Part shown: positions 24,271-35,400 of the stretch, in pieces
Layout of the letters: every line of letters starts with the position of its first letter
How positions within the stretch are numbered: the stretch's first letter is position 1
Origin: Marsupella aquatica
Taxonomy: Eukaryota; Marchantiophyta
Assembly (NCBI GenBank): GCA_973895155.1
Contig: OZ316898.1
Coordinates: 18,662,001 to 18,726,000, forward strand
Direction of reading: 5' to 3'
Length of the DNA: 64,000 nucleotides
Position numbers and translations under genes: made by a program
Notes under the pieces: model-generated
Databases searched by the model: none
What the model was told of the DNA's origin: nothing
The model's input: the letters and a program-made list of their open reading frames with translations, nothing else

Positions 24271-25395
24271 CAAGTACGTGCATTGTCTTATGGAAGTGTG
24301 AAATATATACACTTTTTTATTCAAAACTTTGGTATCTGAATTCTGGGTCTTGAATCCTAATTTGAGCACTTAAACTTTAGTTTTGTAGCCAAAAAATCTG
24401 TTTTTTTAACAAAAAAATTATGTTGTGGGGGTAGAGTACCACTCCCCCATCATCTAGGAGCATAAGCTGTTCAGGTTCCCTGATTCTCCTACAAAGTAAA
24501 CTGTATTTGTGAGGTTTACTTAGTGATGGAAGTAGAGGCCTAAGAGGGGCTCCACGGGCAACCTACTTTCTGCCTAGGAAGTCACAACTTGAGCGGTTGG
24601 GTTAGGCAGATGGGGGCAAGCCTGCCTTCATTTACCAGGACAGTCCCCGCTGGTGCTATGCCACTGAAATTCCCCATGCTAGTGAGAGGCAAACATAAGA
24701 GCCCTTTCTGTATACCTCCAATCAAGCGAGGGTGACTGGTCCTAACGCAGTCCGTTGGAAGACAGGGAAACATGCCATGCGGCCCACACCAAAACAGAAG
24801 GGCACCTTGTGATATTGTCTGGGGTGGGAAGTGCCCAATTTCATAAGGCAGTTGTGTGGCCGGGGCTTCAACCTTGTTGGGGCAGCACCAGGCAAAGGAG
24901 CTACCAAGCATTCTAGAACTTATCAGGTAATGTTTGTGAAACTGACAAAAAAACTGTACTGTCTACAATGTATATTTTAGAAATATTTTGAACATGTTTA
25001 TGTAGAACAGTTATGTATCATTGTTTTCAGCCATAAAATTGAAATCTGCCTAACTCATTGCATTGATGGCATTGGGCTAGAATTTGAAAGGTAAAAACAT
25101 TATGTTTCTGTGTGGGGCATGTTTAGACCCAATCAGAGACTCGGGCTTCCCTTCTACATCAATGCATACACTTCCTTGTTTGAGGGCACAAGGAAGAAGA
25201 AGTTCTATCTTGGGTGTCTGGTCTCACCTCGATACTATAGCATCTTCACACAACCTTGCATCCATCCCAGCTCTCCACTGTACATTGGCAATGCATCCCG
25301 AGACCAAAGCTGATCTAGCTTGGATCTCTCTAGTTCCAAATCTCTTCTACTTTCATGATAATTGAAGCTAATCACCTAGACAATTCACAAGAATC
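24271..25395. other. intergenic, repeat-like, no recognised gene
   Basis: There is no domain-bearing frame. Minus-strand frames at 24582-24911 lack recognisable motifs. Base composition shifts from AT-rich (to about 24420) to a more balanced block after it. It may be old transposon sequence. Confidence 0.35.
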
Positions 25396-25511
25396 AGTAA
25401 CAAAAATACATCTCATCTCCCAACAAATCAAATTTAAACGGGTAAGGACAGCCATTGCAACGGGTCCCCAAAATATTTGATTTGTTGGGAGGTGGGATAA
25501 GTTTTGTTACT
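25396..25511. repeat. fold-back inverted repeat (about 40-bp arms)
   Basis: The arm at 25396-25434 contains AGTAACAAAAATAC and TCTCCCAACAAATCAAAT. The arm at about 25471-25511 is its near-perfect reverse complement (ATTTGATTTGTTGGGAGG ... TTTTGTTACT). The loop is about 35-40 bp. This could be a small MITE-like fold-back or a hairpin-forming transcript. Confidence 0.8.
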
Positions 25512-26920
25512 CAACCTATGGAAAGTTCTTTCCAAAATTCTTGGCTCCACAACAAAATGATGTCCACCACTGGCAGGCAGCAGGAGAGGACAGTTCCTGT
25601 AGGTTGCTGCCCAAACTGTGTGCATTGATATTAAGATAAATACCATGAATTACATCCCTATTTTTGTCCAGCAGACTATGAGCGGAGTGGTAGATTGTCC
25701 TGTGTATGGTCGGAGGCGAAGGTGCAAGTTTGAACCGCACTGCAGGTGCAGCTCTTTTCAAACTAACCCACCCAAAAGTGGATTCCGGCTAAAGCTTTGA
25801 CAATGATGAAAAATGATGATTTTTCAAGTTCTGCAAGCAGCAACTGAGGAGGAGGAGCAGCATAGAGTATGGAAGTCATAAAATAACTTACGCATCTCCC
25901 TGAATCTTGCCATCTCCCATCAAATCAATGAATGGGGTAAAAATTTGTCAGTCTGGTTACTCTACCGTCTATTGAATTGGTGCCTTATTACTTGATGTTA
26001 TGTGTGTTTTGAGTTGATGGTTTACTCAGGGGAATAAGGTTGGCTTTAGACGAAAGAGTGGACTGAATTTGTGATATTTTCCAGACCAAGATGAGTGGAC
26101 AGTTACTTGAGCTTCCAGGCTCATGACAATCCCAGGGACCTACTTGTGTGGGGAATGCATTCCAAGAAATTGACCAGACCAAACTAAAAACAGTGTATAG
26201 GTCAGCATTTTACACCAAGTGCCATGTAAAGTTTGGGCATACCAGTACTGAAGTGACAGTTAGAATTTTTTATAGTCAACAACAGCCATACTAATACCTG
26301 AGATTGCATCCCAATCTTAAAAAGGAAAAGTTGTCAGTTTCCTCTTTCTTGTAAATTATATATGTCACTGCAAAAGAACAAACAATGCCTTACCTGAGGG
26401 AGACACGATCTCAAAGGCCAAAATCCCAATATAGGAGAGAAATTGACAAGAAGAACAAGGAAAAGCCTCCCCGCTCCCTCTTATACTCATTATACCTCTT
26501 GAGAGAAATGGAAAATAATGATCATCCTGGGGTGGCTTTACAAGATATCTAGGCCCACAGTTTTGTTTTATCTCCTTTGAGATAAAAGTGGACCTGGTAA
26601 TGAGTGCAAGCGGTTTCAATTGGCTTTACAAGCTAGGGCCCATTCATGGAGGATGCCTACCAATCCTGCATAGCAGTGTGCCTAATAAATCTTGTCTTGC
26701 TATAAAAACAAGAAGAGTCCTTCAAAATTGCTTTTGTGGAAAAGGTCACTCAACTTGCCTCAAGTCTTCTTGTAAGCCACCTTTAAATATCAAAAACTAT
26801 AATAAAGGGTTTCACACTTTTTCAACGTGGTCATTGTTTAAGATTGTTGGGGCCTTTTGGGTGAGAAAAACTAACACGGGGAAATCAAAAGCAATATTGA
26901 ACAGAAAACATATCGTGGTG
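25512..26920. other. intergenic, no recognised gene
   Basis: Only short frames without motifs are present on either strand. The right boundary is an abrupt change to GC-rich repeat sequence near 26925. Confidence 0.35.
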
Positions 26921-26924
26921 ACTT

Positions 26925-28335
26925 GGCGTATGGTGGCCGGGTGACGGAGCCCCGACCTCTTGACTCCCTTGCCAGTACGTCGCTCCGGCACGACTCCCTG
27001 GCATGTCCCTCCACCCGACTCCCTCTCACGCCATGCCCGCCCCTACTGTATGTCGACCACCAACCTCCCTCCCTCCCTTGCAAGTGCCTCTCTCCCTTGC
27101 CTGACTCCCTTTTGAATCAACGGGCCCTTGCTGGCCCAACGACTAGCCAGGGAGTCGGGCAAGGGAGTCCCAACGCTCCCACAGCCGACGCCCTTGCCCC
27201 TCAAGTGTGTTGAATTATAACGTCTTTCTTCACGATGATACAATCGTGACTCATACCATGCTCACGTAATTGACACAATCCATACTGGTTCACCTCTTCT
27301 CCAAGGCTACGTCCACACAAACATGAAAAGCTAGCTTTACTTCAAGAGTCGTCTCCACACATGAGATCTCTCTCTCACACGTCGCGTTGTTACAATAAGC
27401 AAGCACTAATGTACCAGTGGCTTACACTAGCCCCTGGTATATTCAAGGTCACTTACAACTAACCTAACCTCAGCTAAGTCCCTAACTGTGGTTAGACTAA
27501 TTGTCGTAACCTATGAGTCACAAGACTAAGAGCAATACTTAACAAAGTGGAAGATGCAGCCCCAGCCTCCACTCCTTTGCCATTGCCTCCTTGACTCCCT
27601 TAAGGCCTCCCTCGACTTTGACTCCCTTGATGACTCCTTGCCTCCCAACTTGACTCCCCTCCTTGACGGCGGAGTCCCTGCCTCCTAGCTTGACGCCCCT
27701 CCTTGACACCCATTCAACATGGTGGGATGAGATACGAGACCAGGACTCCCACCCTAGCCCCAACTCCTTGCTGAGCTGTCCGGTTCCAACTCCTTGCCAA
27801 GACCTTTGCCTTGCAGTTATGTATTGCATGCCACTCAAAGCCGCATGGGTTGGGGACCAAAAATTTGGGACCTAGGATGGTCCAAGGGTGGCAGGTCCCC
27901 GACCCTTGCCCCGACCCAGAAGTATATTTGAGGGGACCACCTCCACTCAAACATCCAATGTTGGAAAGTTTTACAAATCACACCACCACCCCATGGGGGC
28001 ATGGGGTTGGCAAGTAAGGAGCCAAGTAAACTTGGATGAGGTTACCAAAAGGGTTTCATGCAATGGGTAGCAAAAAATGGTCTGACTGTTGAAAAGTGGG
28101 CTGAGCCATACCGTTGCCCCAAGGGGTCTTGGCATTGGGGCAGACAAAGCAAAGTAAGCGGCTGCGTGCGACTTTAAGTAAGGAACTTAGAGTAACCAAA
28201 ACATTGGGGTTACCTAGGGGGTTCCAAGATGCAAGGGGTAGGAAAAAAGGGCCATTGAAAATCAGCAAAGCCACGTCCTTGCCCCAAGGGGTGTTGGTAT
28301 TGGGGTGGCCAAATCCAAGTAAGCAAGCACCATGA
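26925..28335. repeat. GC-rich repeat block with GACTCCCT motifs
   Basis: The composition is distinctly GC-rich compared with the flanks. The motif GACTCCCT/GACTCCTTGCC recurs many times between 26960 and 27800. A block with TTGCCCCAAGGGGT is present at about 28113 and 28279 (166-bp period). A block of about 100 bp at 27848-27950 (GGGTGGCAGGTCCCCGA, then AGAAGTATATTTGAGGGG) recurs in diverged form at 29190-29280. No reverse transcriptase, integrase or transposase frame was seen. It is probably non-coding retroelement or LTR debris. Confidence 0.5.
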
Positions 28336-28339
28336 TAAC

Positions 28340-28685
28340 TTTTTCCTTAATCTTTGGTGAAACAAATTTTTTTCTTAACGACATCTTTTTACTTGATGAC
28401 ATCTTTCACATAACATCTTAGTTTGGCAACACAACTTCTTTTCTCTTAACAACAATCATCTTTTTACTTCACGACGTTTTTTCACATAACGACATCTTTG
28501 GCAAAATGACTTCTTGTCTCTTAATGATCTTTTTATTTTACAACTTCTTTCACATCTACATAACAACATCTTTGGCGGCCCAACTTCCTTTACACAAAAA
28601 CATTATTACTTCACATCATCTTTCACATAACAACAACTTTGGCAAAATGACTTTTATTTCAGTCGCGGAACTCAACTACCTTAAC
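28340..28685. repeat. satellite-like array, 68-75-bp period (forward, left cluster)
   Basis: Imperfect units built from TCTTAACGACATCTTTTTAC, TTCACATAACGACATC and TTTGGCAAAATGACTTCTT start near 28373, 28444 and 28519 and continue to about 28660. The same family forms a second forward cluster at 30125-30370. Confidence 0.75.
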
Positions 28686-30122
28686 ACTTAGCTCCGGCGT
28701 CGCTGACTTTGACGCCGAGCTCCCTTATGGTCCAGGCCCGGATAGGCCATCCGGGGAGGATTTAGCATAGGGAGACTTGTGGGCAATGAGACGTGGCACT
28801 AGTGAGGCAAGGAGCCAAGCTGGGGGCACACACTAAGGACTTGGACTAGCCAATGGCTGGTCGGGTCAAGGGGAAATGGGCCGGGCTCAAGGATAGCCGT
28901 CTGGACCTCCGGATGGACTTTGAGTTCTGAGGGTTTGGGAGTGAGCTCCTCTTGGGCCCAAGGCCAATGGAGTTGACGCCATTGGCAACGGACGCTTGGG
29001 GCGCAAGTTGTGGCTCGATCCGGGTTGGGCCGGTCGAGGGCCACGAGTGGCGATCAGACCTGAGGGCCTAGGCATGAGCACTGGGTCGGCCCGATCGCAA
29101 CGGGATAAGGCACTCCGCTTGCGGACGCCTATCAATAAAGTTATGGGCGTTGCCAGTTGGTGGTGCGCCCATTATGCGTGATGGGATCCGGGTTGGGGGC
29201 CAAATGTTTAGGGACCAAAGCTGGTCCGGGGGTGGCAGGTCTCCAGAAGCATATATGAGGGGAGTGGTGCCTCCCTGGGGGCTAAGGGCGAGCCGAAGTC
29301 GTGAGCCGCGGCGGTCGCGACACTAAGGGAAACTGCCAAACGGAAATGGCGATATCTTCCCAACGGGAAGTCCGTTGGAGTACTTCTTGGGTGCGTTGGA
29401 AAGCTCTTGAGGAGGGCTACGCCCTCCTGAGCTTAGCTGGGTCTGGGGGTACCTTGGGGTCTTGGGGTTTTCGGGTGTTAACTCGCTCGCTTGCCAAATC
29501 CCGTCGAACAACAGCCAAGTCGCGTTCAGTCTCCCAAGGGAGCTTGCGTTGGGGAGGCAAGGCCAAGTAGGTGTGGAGGTTGAGTCCCAAGAGGGTTCGG
29601 CCCCTAGACCATCAATGAGGTGAACCGGGAGTGGACTCTAGGGTCAGGGCCATTCTGGTCCCGGCGTGTTGGGACAAGCTACGCTATTGGGCCATGAGCA
29701 TGTCCTGAGGTCAGGGCGGTCAGTTGGTGATGGATAGGTACGAGGGGGAATCCGGGCCGCGCCCAAGGAAGGAGCTGTTCTGGACGAACAGTGGGTGTGA
29801 ATTCTGGTTCCGGCTTATGGCATCGGGAGGACCTATCGTTGACCTATTTACCAATGTTTGTTGAGCTTGAGTTAGGATGCTAGACTCGGCGAGTTCTAGA
29901 TCCGGAGGGGTTACTTACCGAAGTGCTTGGTTGCTTGTGCAGACAGTGAGGATCGTTGAGTAGCGGTCGTGTAGGTGAGCAAGTGCGGCTTCGTATGGGA
30001 GGGGCCGCTGGTGGTGCAAGAGGCACTTGGGTTGCTCAAGGTATTCCGTGGAGGCGTTCGGGCACCAAGGGCACTTAGGCGCAAGTGCTGGGATTGGTGA
30101 TGGCGCTGGGTGGCTAGGTCCA
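28686..30122. other. GC-rich insert between satellite clusters
   Basis: About 1.4 kb of GC-rich sequence lies exactly between the two forward satellite clusters. It contains the second copy of the 100-bp block noted at 27848. Open frames of 60-90 codons occur on both strands, as expected from GC content alone. No domain was recognised. Confidence 0.45.
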
Positions 30123-30124
30123 TC

Positions 30125-30370
30125 ACTATTTCTTAACTACATCTTTTCATTGACAACATCTTTGGCAAAATGACTTCTTTTCTCTTAACAACATCATTTC
30201 ACTTTATGACATTTTTCACATAATGACATCTTCGGTGAAACAACTTCTTTTCTTAGCGACATCTTTGTATTTCATGACATCGTTCACATAACTACATCTA
30301 TGGCGAAATATTTTTTTTTTCTTAACAACATCTTTTTACTTCACAACATTGTTCACATAACGACATCTTG
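30125..30370. repeat. satellite-like array, 68-69-bp period (forward, right cluster)
   Basis: Units start at about 30183, 30251 and 30320 (TCTTAACAACATC and TCTTAGCGACATC variants followed by TTCACATAATGACATCTT). They belong to the same family as the 28340-28685 array. Confidence 0.78.
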
Positions 30371-30659
30371 GGCAACAAGACATCTTTGTGTCATACTTGG
30401 GTATTTGAGCTAGTAGCTATATATAACACTGCCAAAAAGACAAGAACGCCACCTGGGTTTGGCCACAAGGCCACAAAGGCAAAAAGACCCAATAAAGAGG
30501 GGGGGGGTGGGAATAGCCAATGTCCTTCAGGTTTGGGGAGAACCAACTGGTGCACTTTTATACTTTCTACCACCAGTGTTGTTTGGGGAGGACCAACTTG
30601 TGCAAATTTTTAATTTAATAAAATCATTATTGACTAACTATTTCAATACCCGTGCATTG

Positions 30660-30895
30660 CACAAATGATGTTGTTGCGTAAAAGATGTCGATGCATAAGA
30701 AATTCTTATTCAGAAGATGTCTATCCATAAAAGACGTTGATGCAAATCAATGCCATTCCACAAAAGGGGTCATTGCGTAAAATGTGACTTTGTGGAGAGG
30801 ATATTGTTGATGTAAAAGCATACAAAAATGTTGTTGCGTTAAAAAAATTTCATTGTGTGAAAAATGTTTTATAAGAAAATATGTGTTTATGTAGG
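30660..30895. repeat. satellite-related sequence in inverted orientation
   Basis: The reverse complement of this stretch contains GACATCTTTTACGCAACAACATC and TTTTTCACACAATG-like words. These resemble the 28.4 and 30.2 kb arrays (GACATCTTTTTAC, TTTTCACATAATG). The similarity is by eye and loose. If real, the satellite family faces inward from both sides of about 2.5 kb. Confidence 0.45.
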
Positions 30896-31905
30896 ATAAG
30901 TTCTTCTATAAATAAGGTAGTGCAGAAGGTGCATACCCAATCCAGAGCCAAGATGAGTAGAGGTCCAGGGCAGGCATTTGGGGCAGAGGTCAAGGGGACT
31001 AATAATAGTCTCGATATGGGCTTAAGAAAAATGGCCCACTTAACACCACAATAAAAATGATTTCACTCTGGGTGTATAATCTTGAATAATTGTTGCAAAC
31101 CATAGTGTCATGATTGATATAGTATAGCATGTTCATCCTGGAACATGCCTCTTTTTTTGTCTTGTAGTGATATGTAATTCATTTGACTTATTTTATGATA
31201 AAAGTGGTACATGTAAAGTATATGCCAAGAAATTAATATCTGTTAATTAAGAGTGAGTGACATAGTACACATGCAAAGAAAATAACATTATGACCAAGAA
31301 AGTACAAAGGTATTAAAGAGTTGTGCACATAGAGATTTTCACTTGCTTCAAGGTAATGACAATCATCTCAATTAAAACCATTAATCTTGTAAAGGAAACC
31401 AAGAGTGGAACTTAGTACACCATCTGTGCACATCAAATTCATTTCTCTCACTCTCATGAGAAAAAAGAGAATGCATTAAGGAGTGATTGAAAAGGAGGTT
31501 AAACATTTATGAGGGGAGCCAAAATCATTCAAAATACTCCAAGTTCACTAAAATTAAAGGGGTCCAAAAGTTAATTCAAAATCAAATTAATACAAATGAT
31601 TCACTTTGTTAAGGCACATTAAAATCACAATACTGAATACAAAATATGAATAAGACAAAATGTGAAAGGTGGATTCACCATATATAGCATGTTCATTGTA
31701 CTTCTGCAAACCATAGTGTCATGATTGACATAGCCGGACCATGGCCTGGGAGGTGAGAGTATGGTTGATTCTCCTCCTCCCGTTTCTCCTCTACCCCCTC
31801 CCATTTTTTTTACAGTTTCTTGGTGCCTCCATTTTCCAATTTCATTGTGACTCTTTTGTTTTGTTTCCTACCCATTTTTTTGGCAAGGCAAATTCATAAG
31901 ATGAC
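30896..31905. other. AT-rich intergenic, no recognised gene
   Basis: No substantial open frame lies on either strand. The sequence is AT-rich with poly-T tracts (around 31800-31885). Nothing specific was identified. Confidence 0.4.
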
Positions 31906-31909
31906 CATT

Positions 31910-32215
31910 GTAAAAAGTGACTGGACCTTGTATTATAGTTTTCAATCTTGGTAATCTAGATCCAATAAATTTTCCTTATCTGACAATGGCGGATGACCAT
32001 TGATAGTAAAAAGTGGGGGAACCTTGTATTATAGTTTTTAATCTTCATAACCTGTTGTAACACGTGGCGGGACCTAGTATTATAGTTTTAATCTTGGTAA
32101 CCTATCGCAAAAAGTGGCGGGACCTTGTACTATAGTTTTTAATCTTGATAGCCTATTGTAAAAAGTGGGGGGGGGGGGGGGGCGCTTGTATTATAGCTTT
32201 TAAGCTTAGCAAACC
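31910..32215. repeat. 50-bp minisatellite with a 16-G run, upstream of MATE3
   Basis: Units containing AAAAAGTGGCGGGACC and TTGTATTATAGTTTTTAATC start near 31912, 32007, 32057, 32108 and 32159. The last four are spaced 50-51 bp. The final unit carries 16 consecutive G at 32167-32182. A neighbouring pair of blocks (AATTTTGC then TATGGGACAA and GCGGTTTG, at about 32225 and 32305) adds further duplication. The array lies about 330 bp upstream of the MATE3 ATG. Confidence 0.88.
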
Positions 32216-32429
32216 TAGAGTAGATCACTAAATTTTGCTTTATGGGACAAATGGCGGTTTGGTTGAACATTATTGTTTAACTGTTGGTACCATAGATCCA
32301 CTCAATTTTGCATATGGGACAATGCGGTTTGATTGAACGTTTGACTGCATCCCTCACTACTGCTTTTCCAGCAGTTTTGGGATAGCTGTGCAAAGGCTCT
32401 CCAGCCTCCAAAGTTCTCTTCATGTTCGG

Positions 32430-35400
32430 AGCTCATCGACGAATCGTTCATTTGGCATCAGCGAGACTGTGATTGAGAGACGAAAGGGAGGAGGGGGTTT
32501 CGAAGAGAAATCCCGGAGGTGATCAGACAGAGGAAGGTTTAGCGGTCATGACGAATTCTCTCACAGAGCCTCTCGTTGGAGGGAACGGACGAGAGGTGTC
32601 TGTGAGAGAGGAGAAGGATTTGAAGCAGAAGGAGAATGAGAAGGAGAGCTCGAATGCGGGCTCAGGATGGGTGGGAGCCGAGCTGAAGACGCAATTTTGG
32701 TTAGCGGCGCCGATGGTGTGTGTGAGCTTGTTGCAATACTCACTCAATCTTGCGTCGGTGATGTTCGTGGGGCATTTGGGGGAGCTCGCTCTGGCCAGCG
32801 CTTCGATGGGCACCTCAATTGCCAGCGTCACAGGCTTCAGCTTTCTGGTAAATTCATCCTCTCCTCCAATCCGTTCTCTGCTCCAATTTCAACTTCTCAC
32901 TCGTTTGTTTTTGGTGTGTTGCCTCGAACGACGTTTTATGAGTTCTCAGTATCGTTTTTCACCATATCATTTCGTGAGGAGTGTGGACTAGTGGATGGAA
33001 TATAACTGACAGAATTGATGCGTGGTGGTTTGTATGTCTTTCAAGTTGCCATGTACGTTATGGTGGTCAAGTGGTTACGCCCAGAGATTGAGAGACAGGG
33101 ACTTGTGGTACTTGTAGATGTTTCCTCGTTTTCTGCAATAACTCCTGCGAAATTACTTTTAAAGGGAACTTGATCCGCCTCATTTTGCCGATGTCCCTTG
33201 AGATGCCTATAGAGTCGAATAGCATTCAGGTTTTGGCATCATCGTGCATTCTGGGACCTATGCTTCTGAGAGTGATTCCAGAAGTTTCGTTAAGGTCCTT
33301 CGGCACATTTCAGTTTTTGGCTCGCACTCGCTGAAAGCTAGGATGGGTAATTGGGAGTCAGCTGAAGTTTCTGCTCCTCTGTCAAATGTGACTTGGAAAT
33401 TCGGTTGTAACGACGGCTAGTTGAAATGCGAACTCGTGTTTGGTTGTGCAGATGGGAATGGGCTCAGCTTTGGAGACTTTATGTGGACAAGCGTACGGGG
33501 CCAAACAGTATGCCTTACTCGGGACCTATCTTCAACGAGGAATTGTGGTTCTGAGTTTGACCAGTGTGCCCATCGCTTTCGTATGGACGAACATCGGTAC
33601 ACTTCTTCGGGCAATGGGACAGGATCCTGAGATTGCAGATGGCGCTGCACAATATTCGCGGTGGTTGCTTCCGAGTCTGTTCGGCTATGCGGTCTTGCAG
33701 CCGCTTGTGAAGTTCCTCCTAACCCAGAGCGCCGTGTTGCCAATGGCGTTGAGCTCCTCAATGGTTTTGTGCTTCCACATCCCCGTCTGCTGGCTGCTCG
33801 TCTACAAGCTGGGAGTGGGTTTTAAGGGTGCCGCTATTGCCCACGGATTGTCAACGTGGTTGAATGTGACGTTCCTCATTATGTACGTCAAATTCGGTCG
33901 TGCTTGCAAGCGTACTTGGGTGGGCTTCACCTCCGATGCCTTCCACGACATGAAAATCTTCTTCAAGCTCGCCATACCCTCGACGTTGATGATATGGTGA
34001 GCACATGTACCACATCCTTCCAATTCTCATCGGAATGGTTCTCCGTTCTTCTCCGTTTTCTGACTTTCGTTGTACCCCACGTAGCACTTTCGTCATTGTT
34101 TGCCTGTCCAATGTCTTCTGACCGCGTTTGCGGAATCTTGATGTAAAGTTGCAGTGGGTGTCGTCCTGGTACTGTTTAAGATTGCATTTCTTCTGTCCTA
34201 CTAGGAGATAAGAGGAACTTAATGATACACTCTTTGCCTGGCTCATACTGTCTATCCCGGAAGTGTGTCTGATTAACCGATAATCGATATGTTTTTCCAC
34301 GAACAGTTTGGAGTACTGGTCCTTCGAGTTGATGGTGCTCATGTCGGGATTACTGCCGAATCCTAAACTGGAGACGTCGACGTTTACTATCTGGTAAGGC
34401 TACTCACCGAGGGCGGATGTTGGATCTTTCAGTTCCTTGACTTTCTCACTACAGCTATCCACAATTCTTGACTGCAAAACAATGAGATCGTGAATAAATG
34501 AAGACGACTTTGATGTAGCAGCAGGATACCGACAGCTGCTTTGCTTTCATGAGACCGATTGTCTCGTTTGCACAATTTGATGATTACTTGAATTTTCCAA
34601 TGGCCAGCCGCTTCATACTACTGCTTAGTAAACATTTAACACAAGCACGACAGGAAACAGAGCCTTAGTCTGCCGGACGGATTTTTTCCGAGGAGCCCCA
34701 ATGTCTGCAGATGTGGAAGTATACGATAGAACAGCTATTGAGGTGTTAGGTGCAGCAACAGGAATGAAAGCAACTGATTTCTCGATGTGTGGCCGTTTGC
34801 AGCTTGAATACGATTGCTCTCCTGTACATGATTCCGTACGGGCTCAGTGCGTCTGTGAGGTGAGCTACTCGCTGCCTAACAACTTTCTGCCCACCTCACA
34901 GGAAAATGAACACACCCAATAACCAAAATGCAAAAAGAAAATCCCCCCAAAAGATCGTCGTGGAAGGCGAGTTCCTACACTTAAACGGTTGCGGTTTGCT
35001 TTCGATGCACACAATTTGAGCTAGGTGCGAGCGGCCTAGATTTCGTCGCCTTTTCATGTCCGAAGCGCAATGCTTCGTCGCTGCGTTCTATGGATGTAGA
35101 GCCATTAGATTCTTGTGGATTTTCTAACGGCAAATTGCTCGAAGACGGTTTCTCGAAATTGGTCAATGCATTGATAGATCCCTTCGGTTTCGCTGAAAAG
35201 ATGATGACGGTAACCTTAGATTCTCGCTGCAGGAGAAATTGCAAATCCCTTACCTGATTGATCGTGTGGGCCTTGTGCAGCACGAGAGTGTCCAACGAGG
35301 TGGGGGCTGGGAGAGCATCTATGGCAAAGAGAGCAGTGATAGTGGCACTGTCACTGGGTCTCACAGAGGGACTCATTATGTCAACCACCATGTTCTCGTT

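Noticed and set aside
27539-27838. 99-codon minus-strand frame in the GC-rich block
   Set aside because: Low-complexity Gly/Lys/Val-rich frame arising from repeated GACTCCCT motifs; no domain.
32473-32547. Upstream in-frame TTG start for MATE3
   Set aside because: It is not an ATG, and MATE4 shows the start is at the MT(N/H)SLTEPL methionine.
33851-34342. 163-codon minus-strand frame over MATE3 exons 2-3
   Set aside because: It is antisense to a well-supported coding exon, a shadow of that gene's codon pattern.
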